Positions 17,181 through 24,526 of a stretch of 64,000 bases of DNA are shown here, in pieces. Location of the stretch: positions 33,933-97,932 of the forward strand of contig JAKSPD010000005.1 of the NCBI GenBank assembly GCA_024405115.1, in the 5' to 3' direction. Every line of letters starts with the position of its first letter. Within the stretch, counting starts at the first letter, position 1. The position numbers were made by a program, and so were the translations under genes. The notes under the pieces are model-generated. The model made no database searches and was not told the origin of the DNA. It was given only the letters and a program-made list of their open reading frames with translations. Source of the stretch: Lachnospiraceae bacterium. Lineage in GTDB: Bacteria > Bacillota > Clostridia > Lachnospirales > Lachnospiraceae.

Positions 17181-17513
17181 TCAGATAATGTAATTAGCCT
17201 TCAGGATTGTTTCTTTCCAGAATTCCTGGCCTTCGGGCGAAAGGGTACTTAAGGCTTCAGCCACTCCGGGAACAAGATTGGAGTCTTCGCCGGTTTTCCC
17301 AAAGAGTATGTAATCGGCTGAAAAGCCTGTTATCTGGCACAGCATGGCAAAGTTTTCCAGAGAAAAACCGTTAGTGCCGCGTTCGATCTGAGATATGAAT
17401 TTAGAACCGACACCAAGCATTTCAGCGAGCTTCTCCTGCGAGAGGTTCGCTGAATTTCTTGCTGCCTGAATTCTTTTTCCAATTGCGACTCTGTCCAGTT
17501 TCTTCAGTTCCAT
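17181..17513 (-). CDS. XRE-family repressor (Cro/CI helix-turn-helix)
   Basis: 110-residue transcription regulator with a helix-turn-helix at about residues 10-65 (IGKRIQAARNSANLSQEKLAEMLGV, then ISQIERGTNGFS) and a short C-terminal helix rich region. Transcribed away from the alpha-CTD-like gene across a 120-base region containing TGTATAACT-type inverted sequences, so it probably controls itself and that neighbour. It ends directly against the YugP gene. Family certain, target inferred. Confidence 0.9.
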   Translation of the reverse strand: MELKKLDRVAIGKRIQAARNSANLSQEKLAEMLGVGSKFISQIERGTNGFSLENFAMLCQITGFSADYILFGKTGEDSNLVPGVAEALSTLSPEGQEFWKETILKANYII

Positions 17514-17531
17514 CGTGAAGTCCCCACTTAA

Positions 17532-17550
17532 TGTATAACTTAGAGTTACA
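17532..17550. promoter_or_regulatory. Putative XRE operator
   Basis: Imperfect palindrome TGTATAACT-tag-AGTTACA just upstream of the repressor gene. Related GTTAC/GTTACAG words recur at about 17558, 17572 and 17613 in the same divergent region. Suggestive only. Confidence 0.35.
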
Positions 17551-17569
17551 TTTTAACTGTTACTGTGTG

Positions 17570-17598
17570 TTTACAGAACAACCTGTATGTTATACAAT
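17570..17598 (+). promoter_or_regulatory. Promoter of the alpha-CTD-like gene
   Basis: -35 TTTACA (17570-17575), 17-base spacer, -10 TACAAT (17593-17598), about 35 bases before the TTG start. Confidence 0.6.
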
Positions 17599-17633
17599 GA
17601 CTGCAACAATAAGTTACAGTGGAGGACCGCAAA

Positions 17634-17957
17634 TTGGAACTTGAGGCACTGGGAATGTCTAAAAGAGCCATAAAAGCCCTTGTTAATGCAAAATTTAATA
17701 AAAGTGAAGATATTGCTTTATATATAAAGGAAAATTCCGGTTGGTGCATGTGCGAGAGCAACGAAAAGGGATGCCTGAGAGGGATAGGAAGAAAGACCGG
17801 AAAGGAGATTCTTGACTGTTTATATACAAAAGGTGTAATTACGGAGGCTGAACATAAAAAACAGCTTTTGAACATTTCCCTTTCCTCATATGAGGAAAAT
17901 GGAAAACATAAACGAATCCATCCACGGGAACGTGACCAAATTCTTTCTCATTCTTAA
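17634..17957 (+). CDS. Small protein resembling the RNA polymerase alpha C-terminal domain
   Basis: 107 residues from a TTG start placed 8 bases after GGAGG; a GTG five codons upstream has no ribosome site. The sequence LEALGMSKRAIKALVNAKF ... SEDIALYI ... LRGIGRKTGKEILDCL follows the alpha-CTD / helix-hairpin-helix pattern (L-x-x-S-x-R-A-x-x-x-L, then LRGIGRKTG in place of the L-x-x-GKKS loop). An insert with three Cys (WCMCESNEKGC) sits between the two halves. Such a stand-alone domain could bind DNA or compete with RNA polymerase alpha; this is inference. It faces an XRE repressor and is followed by a terminator. Confidence 0.5.
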   Translation: MELEALGMSKRAIKALVNAKFNKSEDIALYIKENSGWCMCESNEKGCLRGIGRKTGKEILDCLYTKGVITEAEHKKQLLNISLSSYEENGKHKRIHPRERDQILSHS

Positions 17958-17962
17958 GGTTT

Positions 17963-17993
17963 GCTTACTTTGGTATACAAGTAAGCTTTTTTT
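17963..17993 (+). terminator. Intrinsic terminator after the alpha-CTD-like gene
   Basis: 8-bp perfect stem GCTTACTT / AAGTAAGC, loop TGGTATAC, seven T. Confidence 0.92.
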
Positions 17994-18042
17994 ATGTTAT
18001 AAGGTATCTGTAAATCTGTCTTTTTGAATGAGAGAGGATATC

Positions 18043-18957
18043 ATGAAAATTAAAAGAATAATTACTGCCTTCATGCTTTTGCTGGCGCTTACAGTGTCAG
18101 CGGCTTTCACGAGCTTTGCGGCGGGACCGGGCGTGACTGTTGTACCTGACGGTTGGGATCTTTGCATAACAAGGTTTGGTTCACTTACGTATAAGGCCCA
18201 TCTGAAAGAAGCAGATAAAAAGCTGGAACCACAGAAGTACATTATTGAGATATACTCAATGCGTGACGGTGTAAACTGGAAACAGTACGGAAGTCAGAGA
18301 AAAACTTCAGAAACCAGCCTTGATATAAGCTATTCCCATGCTGCGCTTTACCGGTTCAGGGTAAAGATACAGTTTGTGGGCGGATTTGAGACTGAATGGT
18401 CTGACTTCAGTGATTCCTGTACCGTTACGGCTGAAGATACCGGCAGCGGTTCATCGGGTGGCCCTGGGACTCAGGGTGGGACTCTCCCCATAGGCCCTGG
18501 CGTGTCCGGAAACACAGTACCCGTAGGCCCCGGAACAACTCCGAGCGGTTCACCTGCCGGTCCGGGAATTACGAACGGTAAAACCGGATGGTATCAGTAT
18601 GGCGGAAAGTGGTACTATGCTTATGCAAACAACACTTACGCACATGATAACTGGGAACATATAGACGGGAAATGGTATTATTTCAATACTGACGGATCCA
18701 TGAAGACAGACTGGCTCTACCGTAATGGAAACTGGTATTATCTTCTTCCCTCGGGGCAGATGGCGACCGGATTCAATAACATTAACGAGGTATGGTATTA
18801 TTTTAACCAGAGCGGAATCATGCTTACCGGTTATCAGGTGATTGACGGATATACTTATTACTTTGACGTTTCGGGAGCGAATATCAGAAATACATATGCC
18901 CCGGACGGCAATTTTTATGATAATTTTGGAAGGCTTACGACACCTGTTAGAAACTGA
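18043..18957 (+). CDS. Secreted choline-binding-type repeat protein
   Basis: 304 residues from the ATG behind AGAGAGGAT; an earlier in-frame ATG at 18028 has no ribosome site. Signal peptide with predicted cleavage after SFA (about residue 27). The middle (about 30-130) looks like a fibronectin-type beta domain: the region around YIIEIYSMRDGVNWKQYG and LYRFRVKIQFVGG. A Gly/Pro/Ser-rich linker (about 135-178) leads to about five cell-wall-binding_1 repeats (W/Y-rich, motifs GKWYYFNTDGSM, GNWYYLLPSGQM, VWYYFNQSGIM, YTYYFDVSG). It should bind wall teichoic or lipid-linked polymers at the surface. No catalytic domain is seen, so it may be structural or adhesive. Confidence 0.85.
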   Translation: MKIKRIITAFMLLLALTVSAAFTSFAAGPGVTVVPDGWDLCITRFGSLTYKAHLKEADKKLEPQKYIIEIYSMRDGVNWKQYGSQRKTSETSLDISYSHAALYRFRVKIQFVGGFETEWSDFSDSCTVTAEDTGSGSSGGPGTQGGTLPIGPGVSGNTVPVGPGTTPSGSPAGPGITNGKTGWYQYGGKWYYAYANNTYAHDNWEHIDGKWYYFNTDGSMKTDWLYRNGNWYYLLPSGQMATGFNNINEVWYYFNQSGIMLTGYQVIDGYTYYFDVSGANIRNTYAPDGNFYDNFGRLTTPVRN

Positions 18958-18980
18958 ATTTAATAAATTAGAACCAAAAA

Positions 18981-19014
18981 GAAGCTGCCGCAGAATCTTG
19001 CGGCAGCTTCTTTT
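18981..19014. terminator. Bidirectional terminator between surface protein and aspA
   Basis: 12-bp perfect stem GAAGCTGCCGCA / TGCGGCAGCTTC with a 6-base loop; TTTT on the plus side and five T on the minus side. Serves both convergent genes. Confidence 0.92.
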
Positions 19015-19024
19015 ATCAGTACTG

Positions 19025-20515
19025 TTATCTGTTATTCATTATCTTTCCTTCATGGGTCTTCTGTGCTGTTACCTTTTTGGCCGGTTTCTTTCCCTTCCGG
19101 ATGAGGAGTTCCTCAGCTGCGATTCCTGGAGTTGTCATGCCCATGGGCTCAAGAATCATGTCAAGTTCATTCTTTGTAAGCAGTTCATCCTTGATGATCA
19201 TGTCACGAACCGAGGCATTCTTTCTGATGGCCTTCTTGGCTACTGAGGCGGCCTTCTTATAACCAACGTGCGGGCATATGGCGGTCACGATTCCGACTGA
19301 GTTATCTACAAGATCCTTGCAGCGTTTTTCGTTAGCGGTGATTCCCTCTACGCAGTTAACGGTGAATGTATGAACTGCATGGTCAAGTGTTTCTATTGAC
19401 TGGAAGAGACAGTAGTAAATGATGGGCTCAAAGGCGTTAAGCTCGAGCTGACCTCCCTCGGCTGCCATTGCAACCGTAACGTCATTTCCGATGATGTTGA
19501 AACATACCTGATTCAGTACTTCGGGTATAACGGGGTTTACCTTGCCTGGCATGATTGACGAACCGTTCTGCTTGGCCGGAAGGTTGATTTCCTCAAAGCC
19601 GCATCTCGGACCGGAAGACATGAGCCTTAAATCATTGCAGATTTTTGAAAGTGCTACCGCAAGGGCTTTAAAAGCTGCTGAAACAGCTGCAAATGAATCG
19701 AGGTTCTGTGTACCGTCGATAAGGTCGGTTGCCTGTACAAGATCATAACCTGAAATCCTGGCAATGGCGGGAACGATTTCCTTATAGTAGGTGGCATCGG
19801 CGTTTAAGCCGGTTCCAACAGCGGTACCGCCCATGTTGAGTTCCTTCATCTCACTCATTACACTGTTGATGCGGTCAATTCCGCGCTTAACTGCAACAGC
19901 ATATGCTGAAAATTCCTGCCCCAGACGGATTGGAACGGCATCCTGCATCTGCGTACGTCCCATCTTGATGGTTCCGTCATATTCCTCAGCCTTTTCATTA
20001 AATGCCTCAACAAGCCTTAAAAGCGTCTTTTCACAGCTCTTCCATAACTTGAGTATGGTCATTTTTCCTGCAGAGGGAATTACATCATTTGTGGACTGGC
20101 CATAGTTTACATGATCATTAGGATGAATTATGGTGTAATCACCTTTTTCACCGCCTAATAATTCAATGGCACGGTTTGCAATTACCTCGTTCGCATTCAT
20201 GTTCATGCTTGTTCCGGCACTGCCCTGAATGGGGTCTACAATGAACTGGTCATGAAGCTTTCCCTTAATTATTTCGTCACATGCCTTTTTGATTGCATTA
20301 GCTTTTTTTGTATCCAGAAGTCCGACACTGTTGTTGACTTCCGCACATGCCTTTTTGATTTCTGCAAGGGATATGATGAACTGTTTATTAAGTGTTTCAC
20401 CTGTGATTGGGAAGTTTTCTGCAGCCCTTAATGACTGTACGCCGTAATATGCGTTTGCATTTACTTTTTTTGATCCGATTGAATCTTCTTCGTTTCTGTA
20501 CTGCATTCTTGCCAT
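19025..20515 (-). CDS. aspA: Aspartate ammonia-lyase
   Basis: Converts L-aspartate to fumarate and ammonia, feeding anaerobic fumarate use. 496 residues from the ATG preceded by GAGGAG (7-base spacing); a first in-frame ATG five codons upstream overlaps that ribosome site. Fumarase/aspartase signature GSSIMPGKVNPVIPE carries the catalytic serine loop; TSMNMNANEVIANRA and the GQSTNDVIPS region match the substrate-binding regions. A basic C-terminal extension (KPAKKVTAQKTHEGK) is present. The leader holds a CGGC-GAAA-GCCG tetraloop hairpin before TTTTT (20537-20554, minus strand). Divergent LysR gene upstream is the likely regulator. Confidence 0.95.
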   Translation of the reverse strand: MARMQYRNEEDSIGSKKVNANAYYGVQSLRAAENFPITGETLNKQFIISLAEIKKACAEVNNSVGLLDTKKANAIKKACDEIIKGKLHDQFIVDPIQGSAGTSMNMNANEVIANRAIELLGGEKGDYTIIHPNDHVNYGQSTNDVIPSAGKMTILKLWKSCEKTLLRLVEAFNEKAEEYDGTIKMGRTQMQDAVPIRLGQEFSAYAVAVKRGIDRINSVMSEMKELNMGGTAVGTGLNADATYYKEIVPAIARISGYDLVQATDLIDGTQNLDSFAAVSAAFKALAVALSKICNDLRLMSSGPRCGFEEINLPAKQNGSSIMPGKVNPVIPEVLNQVCFNIIGNDVTVAMAAEGGQLELNAFEPIIYYCLFQSIETLDHAVHTFTVNCVEGITANEKRCKDLVDNSVGIVTAICPHVGYKKAASVAKKAIRKNASVRDMIIKDELLTKNELDMILEPMGMTTPGIAAEELLIRKGKKPAKKVTAQKTHEGKIMNNR

Positions 20516-20646
20516 GTTCTTACTCCTCATGTAAAAACCGGCTTTCGCCGATTAATCTTGATTTAATTTTAAACATCATATATACTTAATTCAAATACTA
20601 AATAAATGTATTGATATATAACTTTTGAATTATAGAGGCCGGCATT

Positions 20647-21603
20647 ATGGGACTGTTTGAAAACATGGATTACGTATTTGAAGTTTATAATGAAGGAAGC
20701 TTTTCAAAGGCTGCAAAAAACCTTTATATAAGCCAGCCGTCATTAAGTGCGTCTGTTAAAAGGATAGAAGACAGGCTGGGATATCCGATATTTGACAGGA
20801 GCACGAAGCCGCTGAGGCTTACAGAGTTCGGAAAAAAATATATTGAGAGCATGCTGGCCGTTAAAAAAATTGAAAAAGATTTTGCCGATTATATAAATGA
20901 CTATGGAGGACTTAAAACAGGAGCGCTTAAGTTCGGAGGAACGAACCTGGTGTCATCTCTTGTGGCTCCAAAACTCATCAGCACATTCAGGGCACTTTAC
21001 CCGCAGATAGAAGTGGAGCTTATTGAGGGAATCACAGAAGACCTTGAGGAAATGCTGGATGAAGGAAGTCTTGACATGGTAATGGATTACAGCATGCCGT
21101 ATGCAGACTGCTTTGATTATATTAAACTTGCAAATGAATATCTAGTGCTGACGGTACCGAAGGGTTTTAAGATAAATGAAAAACTGAAGGAATATACCAT
21201 TGACATTGATGACATACGAAACGGGAAAATACTGGAGGGCAACATGACCCCGGTGCCTCTTTCATATTTCAAAGATATTCCTTTTGTTCTTTTAAAAAAG
21301 AAGAATGATACGTATAAACGTGCCATAAGCATGTGTTCGGATGCGGGATTTGAACCAAGAAAGATTTTTGAGTCAGCACAGCAGATGACCGCATACCATG
21401 TGTGCTCTTCCGGAATGGGAGCGGCTTTCGTAAGTTCAATGCTCCTTTCAAGAGTTCCTGAAAACCCTAACCTGGTTTACTATAAACTGGATTCGGATCT
21501 GTCCAGAAGGGAACTCTGTCTTCTCTGGAAAAAGGAAAGATACCTGACGAGAACTATGGAAGAGTTTAAAAACCTTGCAGTCAGAGAATCGAAAAACTGG
21601 TAA
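20647..21603 (+). CDS. LysR-family transcriptional regulator
   Basis: 318 residues. N-terminal winged helix-turn-helix (about 1-60: YNEGSFSKAAKNLYISQPSLSASVKRIEDRLG, then FDRS) followed by a periplasmic-binding-like effector domain (about 90-300). Ribosome site is weak (TAGAGGCCGGCATT). It is transcribed away from aspA; the 131-base gap is AT-rich and has ATTCAAAT and TTTTGAAT words facing each other (about 20590 and 20625), compatible with a LysR site. Probably controls aspA in response to aspartate or a related acid; this is inferred from arrangement. Confidence 0.9.
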   Translation: MGLFENMDYVFEVYNEGSFSKAAKNLYISQPSLSASVKRIEDRLGYPIFDRSTKPLRLTEFGKKYIESMLAVKKIEKDFADYINDYGGLKTGALKFGGTNLVSSLVAPKLISTFRALYPQIEVELIEGITEDLEEMLDEGSLDMVMDYSMPYADCFDYIKLANEYLVLTVPKGFKINEKLKEYTIDIDDIRNGKILEGNMTPVPLSYFKDIPFVLLKKKNDTYKRAISMCSDAGFEPRKIFESAQQMTAYHVCSSGMGAAFVSSMLLSRVPENPNLVYYKLDSDLSRRELCLLWKKERYLTRTMEEFKNLAVRESKNW

Positions 21604-21634
21604 AAAAACTGCCGCACTTTTAAAGTGCGGCAGT
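21602..21634 (-). terminator. Terminator for the minus-strand DUF4145-like gene
   Basis: 12-bp perfect stem ACTGCCGCACTT / AAGTGCGGCAGT with a 3-base loop. The minus-strand side ends in seven T, so it serves the convergent minus gene best; it also follows the LysR stop on the plus strand with a poor T tract. Confidence 0.88.
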
Positions 21635-21648
21635 CTTAATCTGAATGT

Positions 21649-22638
21649 TTAGTTTGAAGCCTTTTCGATAAACTTCTTGCTGACGATTACATCCTTGCTG
21701 TCATATCTGAACTGGGCGAAATCGTCATATTTCTCATCCCCGGTATTGTTCTTGAAATCAGTTACTTCTCCAATTACGGTTCCGTTACCAAGCTGTGTGT
21801 AAACCTGAGAAGGATTGTCTGCCAGTCTGATGTTGACTCCTTCACCCTTTATCTGATACTTGGCGGGTGCAGCTGTTGTTGGAGCCTCCGTGGTTGGTGC
21901 AGGGGTTGTTGTTTCCTCTGTTTCCTTTTCGGTTTCCTTTGTTGCTGCCTCTGTTTCAACAGCTGTTGACGTCTCCGGAACGGTTACCGGATCCTTCTTC
22001 GGGAAGAGGCTCTTGATGAGGATGATCAGAAGAACAACTATAAGCACCGGAATAAGGATTTTCAGTACGGAATAGAGATCAAATCCGGAAGTCTTTTTCT
22101 TCTTGTTCTTGCTGTTTCCACCCGATTTTGTATTTCCTGTAGGTCTCCTGCGGTTTGCGGCATAACTCATATCGATATCCTCCGATCCGTCCTGAGTGTT
22201 TTCCTTATTTCTGTGGTTTGATCTGATGTAAACCTCGCCTTCAGAAATCTCAGCTCCATTATTACCGGCATTGATCATCACCGGAGTTCTGTCATTATCA
22301 GCAACGTTACCCCGGTCTGCAAAGACTTGAAGCTCTTCCTTGAGCATGAAATATGCATCTTTTGCATCCTGGGGATCATTGTCTCCTTCATGCACCGCTT
22401 TGTTACCGAGCACCCTTATACCGTGAAGGTTTTCACGCGATTTGTCATTGATGACCCCTTTTTTCCAAAGTTCATCAATGGTGTCTGCCAAAGTGGTATA
22501 TTCTGTTTCAGTTTCATCTGCGTAATTGTGTACGAGTTCCTCTTCATAAACTCTTGAACGAACAATTCCCCAGTTATATTCACGCCTGCTGATAAGGTCG
22601 GCAAGCTCTAAAAGACCCTGTCCATTGGTGTTAGCCAT
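21649..22638 (-). CDS. Membrane protein with N-terminal DUF4145-like (HEPN-type) domain
   Basis: 329 residues from the ATG preceded by GGAGGAAGAT. The cytoplasmic N-terminus (about 1-110) contains LHGIRVLGNKAVHEGDNDPQDA, the hallmark R-x-x-G-N-x-x-x-H of DUF4145-like HEPN domains. A charged linker rich in Asn/Lys follows, then one membrane helix (about 190-210: VLKILIPVLIVVLLIILI), a Thr/Glu-rich stalk (ETEAATKETEKETEETT) and a C-terminal SH3-like extracytoplasmic domain (GEGVNIRLADNPSQVYTQL) typical of wall-sensing modules. This combination suggests a link between an envelope sensor and an intracellular RNA- or nucleotide-related domain. Function unknown. The tRNA-Lys gene lies upstream on the same strand. 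Confidence 0.7.
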   Translation of the reverse strand: MANTNGQGLLELADLISRREYNWGIVRSRVYEEELVHNYADETETEYTTLADTIDELWKKGVINDKSRENLHGIRVLGNKAVHEGDNDPQDAKDAYFMLKEELQVFADRGNVADNDRTPVMINAGNNGAEISEGEVYIRSNHRNKENTQDGSEDIDMSYAANRRRPTGNTKSGGNSKNKKKKTSGFDLYSVLKILIPVLIVVLLIILIKSLFPKKDPVTVPETSTAVETEAATKETEKETEETTTPAPTTEAPTTAAPAKYQIKGEGVNIRLADNPSQVYTQLGNGTVIGEVTDFKNNTGDEKYDDFAQFRYDSKDVIVSKKFIEKASN

Positions 22639-22806
22639 ATCTTCCTCCAAAATCTGTTTCGGAATAACTGAACTTACAGTTCAGTAATTTTATTGTACTA
22701 TTAGTCATCGGATTTTGCAATGAACAAAAATATGAAATATAGACAAAAAATAGTAAAAAAAAAGTCCCGACCCATCAGCTTACGCCGACAAACCAGAACC
22801 CCCAAA

Positions 22807-22879
22807 TGCACCCTGAGGGACTCGAACCCTCGACACCCTGATTAAGAGTCAGGTGCTCTACCAACTGAGCTAAGGGTGC
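22807..22879 (-). tRNA. tRNA-Lys (anticodon CTT)
   Basis: Minus strand, 73 bases. Acceptor GCACCCT pairs with AGGGTGC, T8 and A9 follow, D arm GCTC...GAGC, anticodon stem CCTGA / TCAGG with loop CTCTTAA (anticodon CTT), T arm GAGGG-TTCGAGT-CCCTC. The 3' CCA is not encoded (TTT on the minus strand). A run of nine T lies about 45 bases downstream. Confidence 0.95.
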
Positions 22880-22961
22880 TTAACAAGCACGCTCATTATA
22901 ATAAAACAAACATTTTCAAATGTCAACAACAAAATTAAAAAAAAAAAATTCAAAATAGCAG

Positions 22962-22991
22962 TTGACATTTACACAAGTAGCGGTTTATTAT
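22962..22991 (+). promoter_or_regulatory. Promoter of the Tad pilus operon
   Basis: Perfect -35 TTGACA (22962-22967), 18-base spacer, -10 TATTAT (22986-22991). Leader of about 93 bases contains a GGGC-ATTTCA-GCCC hairpin (about 23050-23063) flanked by ATCATT / AGTGAT, so some folding is likely; no known riboswitch recognised. Confidence 0.65.
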
Positions 22992-23090
22992 ATTGATACC
23001 ATCTTTAGATTTACCTGCAGTGGCGGGGTCAATCGTTTATTGAATCATTGGGCATTTCAGCCCGGCTTCAAAGTGATAAAAGGAGATATT

Positions 23091-23522
23091 ATGATTTTCG
23101 CAGATCTGCTGCGAAGGCTTTTTTTGCTGACTTTACTTTTATGCTCAGCATGGTCTGATATGTCAGAAGGGAAGATTCAGAACCGTCTGGTTTTATTCGG
23201 GTTTGCGTTCTGCGGGGTATTTAACTGCTTTTTCCCCCCGAATGTTTCTGTTTCTTCAGTAATGGGGGTTTTATCAGTTATACTCGTGCTCCTTCTGTTG
23301 CGGAGATTTCACCTGATAGGAGGCGGCGACATTAAGCTTATAATGCTGGTCTTATGGATACTTCCTGAAAAAGCGGCACTTTACGTTACGGTATTTACAT
23401 TTCCAGCGGCACTTTTAATGTGGACCCTTAAATGCTTTATGAAGGAGGGAAAAGGTATTCCACTGGCAGTGTGCCTGTTTGTTTCGGCGGTTCTGGTATT
23501 TACAGGAGGGTTAATAAAATGA
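23091..23522 (+). CDS. tadV: Prepilin peptidase, A24 family (TadV-like)
   Basis: 143-residue GxGD aspartic protease that cleaves pilin leader peptides at the membrane. Start at the ATG after AAAGGAG. First catalytic Asp in WSDMSEGKIQNR (about residue 22), second in GGGDIKL (about residue 80). No N-terminal methyltransferase domain, as in TadV/CpaA. First gene of the pilus operon; its stop overlaps the next ATG. A second GxGD protein lies near the operon end. Confidence 0.87.
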   Translation: MIFADLLRRLFLLTLLLCSAWSDMSEGKIQNRLVLFGFAFCGVFNCFFPPNVSVSSVMGVLSVILVLLLLRRFHLIGGGDIKLIMLVLWILPEKAALYVTVFTFPAALLMWTLKCFMKEGKGIPLAVCLFVSAVLVFTGGLIK

Positions 23523-24526
23523 AACAGGTAATGGCAGTCATCTCGTCAGAGCGCCTTTTTTCGAAACGGTTCTGTGATTATGTCAATAAGTCCGGGCACA
23601 TCATTTACACCGCGGTTCCTTTTGACAGTATTGAAGGGCTTGAGGCTTTTAAAAAGGAACACAGCGTTCCCATTCTTCTATGTGATGAGGGCATGCTTTC
23701 TGAAGAGGCAGAGGCAGGAGTGCTTTACGATGTACGGACCGTGCCGCTAAGTGATTATGAAACCGGGGAAAGCGGGAGAAAATCGGTTTTTAAATATCAG
23801 AGCGCGGAGGAAATTGTCAGGGAAATCATGGAAGTACTTGGGGACGTAAGGTTTTCCGCAGGAATAAGGATCAGTGGCAGGCCGGTATCGGTAAGGGCCA
23901 TATATTCGCCTGTTTCCGATGAACACAAGACTTTTCTTGCATTGGCGGCAGCCATCTGCTTTTCAAAAAACCAGAGGACACTTTATGTGAATTTTGAGGA
24001 GACATCCGGTCTAATGGATATGCTGGAATCTGAAAACTGCCGTGGGTTATCAGAGGCGTTTTATTATCTGAAACAGGGAGAACTTACTCCGGAAAGGATA
24101 GCCTCACTTATACATGTTTCCGGCCCTTTGCAGTTTATACCTCCTGTCCATACTGCAGACGATCTTTCAATGATCTGCGGAGAGGACTGCGTGAACCTGA
24201 TAAGGACCCTGCTGTCCGGATCATCATATGATATGGTCGTGGCAGACCTCCCGCCGCATCTGTCCCTTTCTTCTGACATACTCGATATAAGCGAGTTCAT
24301 ATACGTGCCGTACAGCAGTGAAAGACCTGAAGTAAGATATGCGGCCTTTTTGGAAAATCTCAGGCGTTCAGAAAAGGAGGCGGTTATTGGAAAAATAAAA
24401 AAGATCAGCATTCCTGATGAATGTTACCCGGATAAAAGCAGTTTCGGACACGGTTTTGCAACGACTCTTTTATATGGCGGATTAGGGGATTATCTGGCCG
24501 GGGTTTTTAATGATGAAGACGGTTGA
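23519..24526 (+). CDS. tadZ: TadZ/CpaE-like pilus localisation protein with degenerate P-loop
   Basis: 336 residues. An N-terminal receiver-like domain without obvious phospho-site (about 1-110) is followed by a MinD/ParA-like domain (about 120-330). The normal KGGxGKT loop is replaced by SPVSDEHKTF: the glycines are lost but the final Lys-Thr remain. The Walker B-like strand YDMVVADLPP is kept. In known Tad systems TadZ places the assembly machine at the pole. ATGA overlap with tadV and a 17-base overlap with the ATPase gene support co-translation. Confidence 0.72.
   Translation: MKQVMAVISSERLFSKRFCDYVNKSGHIIYTAVPFDSIEGLEAFKKEHSVPILLCDEGMLSEEAEAGVLYDVRTVPLSDYETGESGRKSVFKYQSAEEIVREIMEVLGDVRFSAGIRISGRPVSVRAIYSPVSDEHKTFLALAAAICFSKNQRTLYVNFEETSGLMDMLESENCRGLSEAFYYLKQGELTPERIASLIHVSGPLQFIPPVHTADDLSMICGEDCVNLIRTLLSGSSYDMVVADLPPHLSLSSDILDISEFIYVPYSSERPEVRYAAFLENLRRSEKEAVIGKIKKISIPDECYPDKSSFGHGFATTLLYGGLGDYLAGVFNDEDG

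Noticed and set aside
22807..22879. tRNA-Lys as attachment site of an integrated element carrying the Tad locus
   Set aside because: No integrase and no repeat of the tRNA 3' end seen; the Tad genes match their surroundings in style.
22992..23090. c-di-GMP riboswitch upstream of the Tad operon
   Set aside because: The conserved GEMM-I blocks are absent, and I cannot verify a GEMM-II structure by eye. Kept only as an unspecified structured leader.
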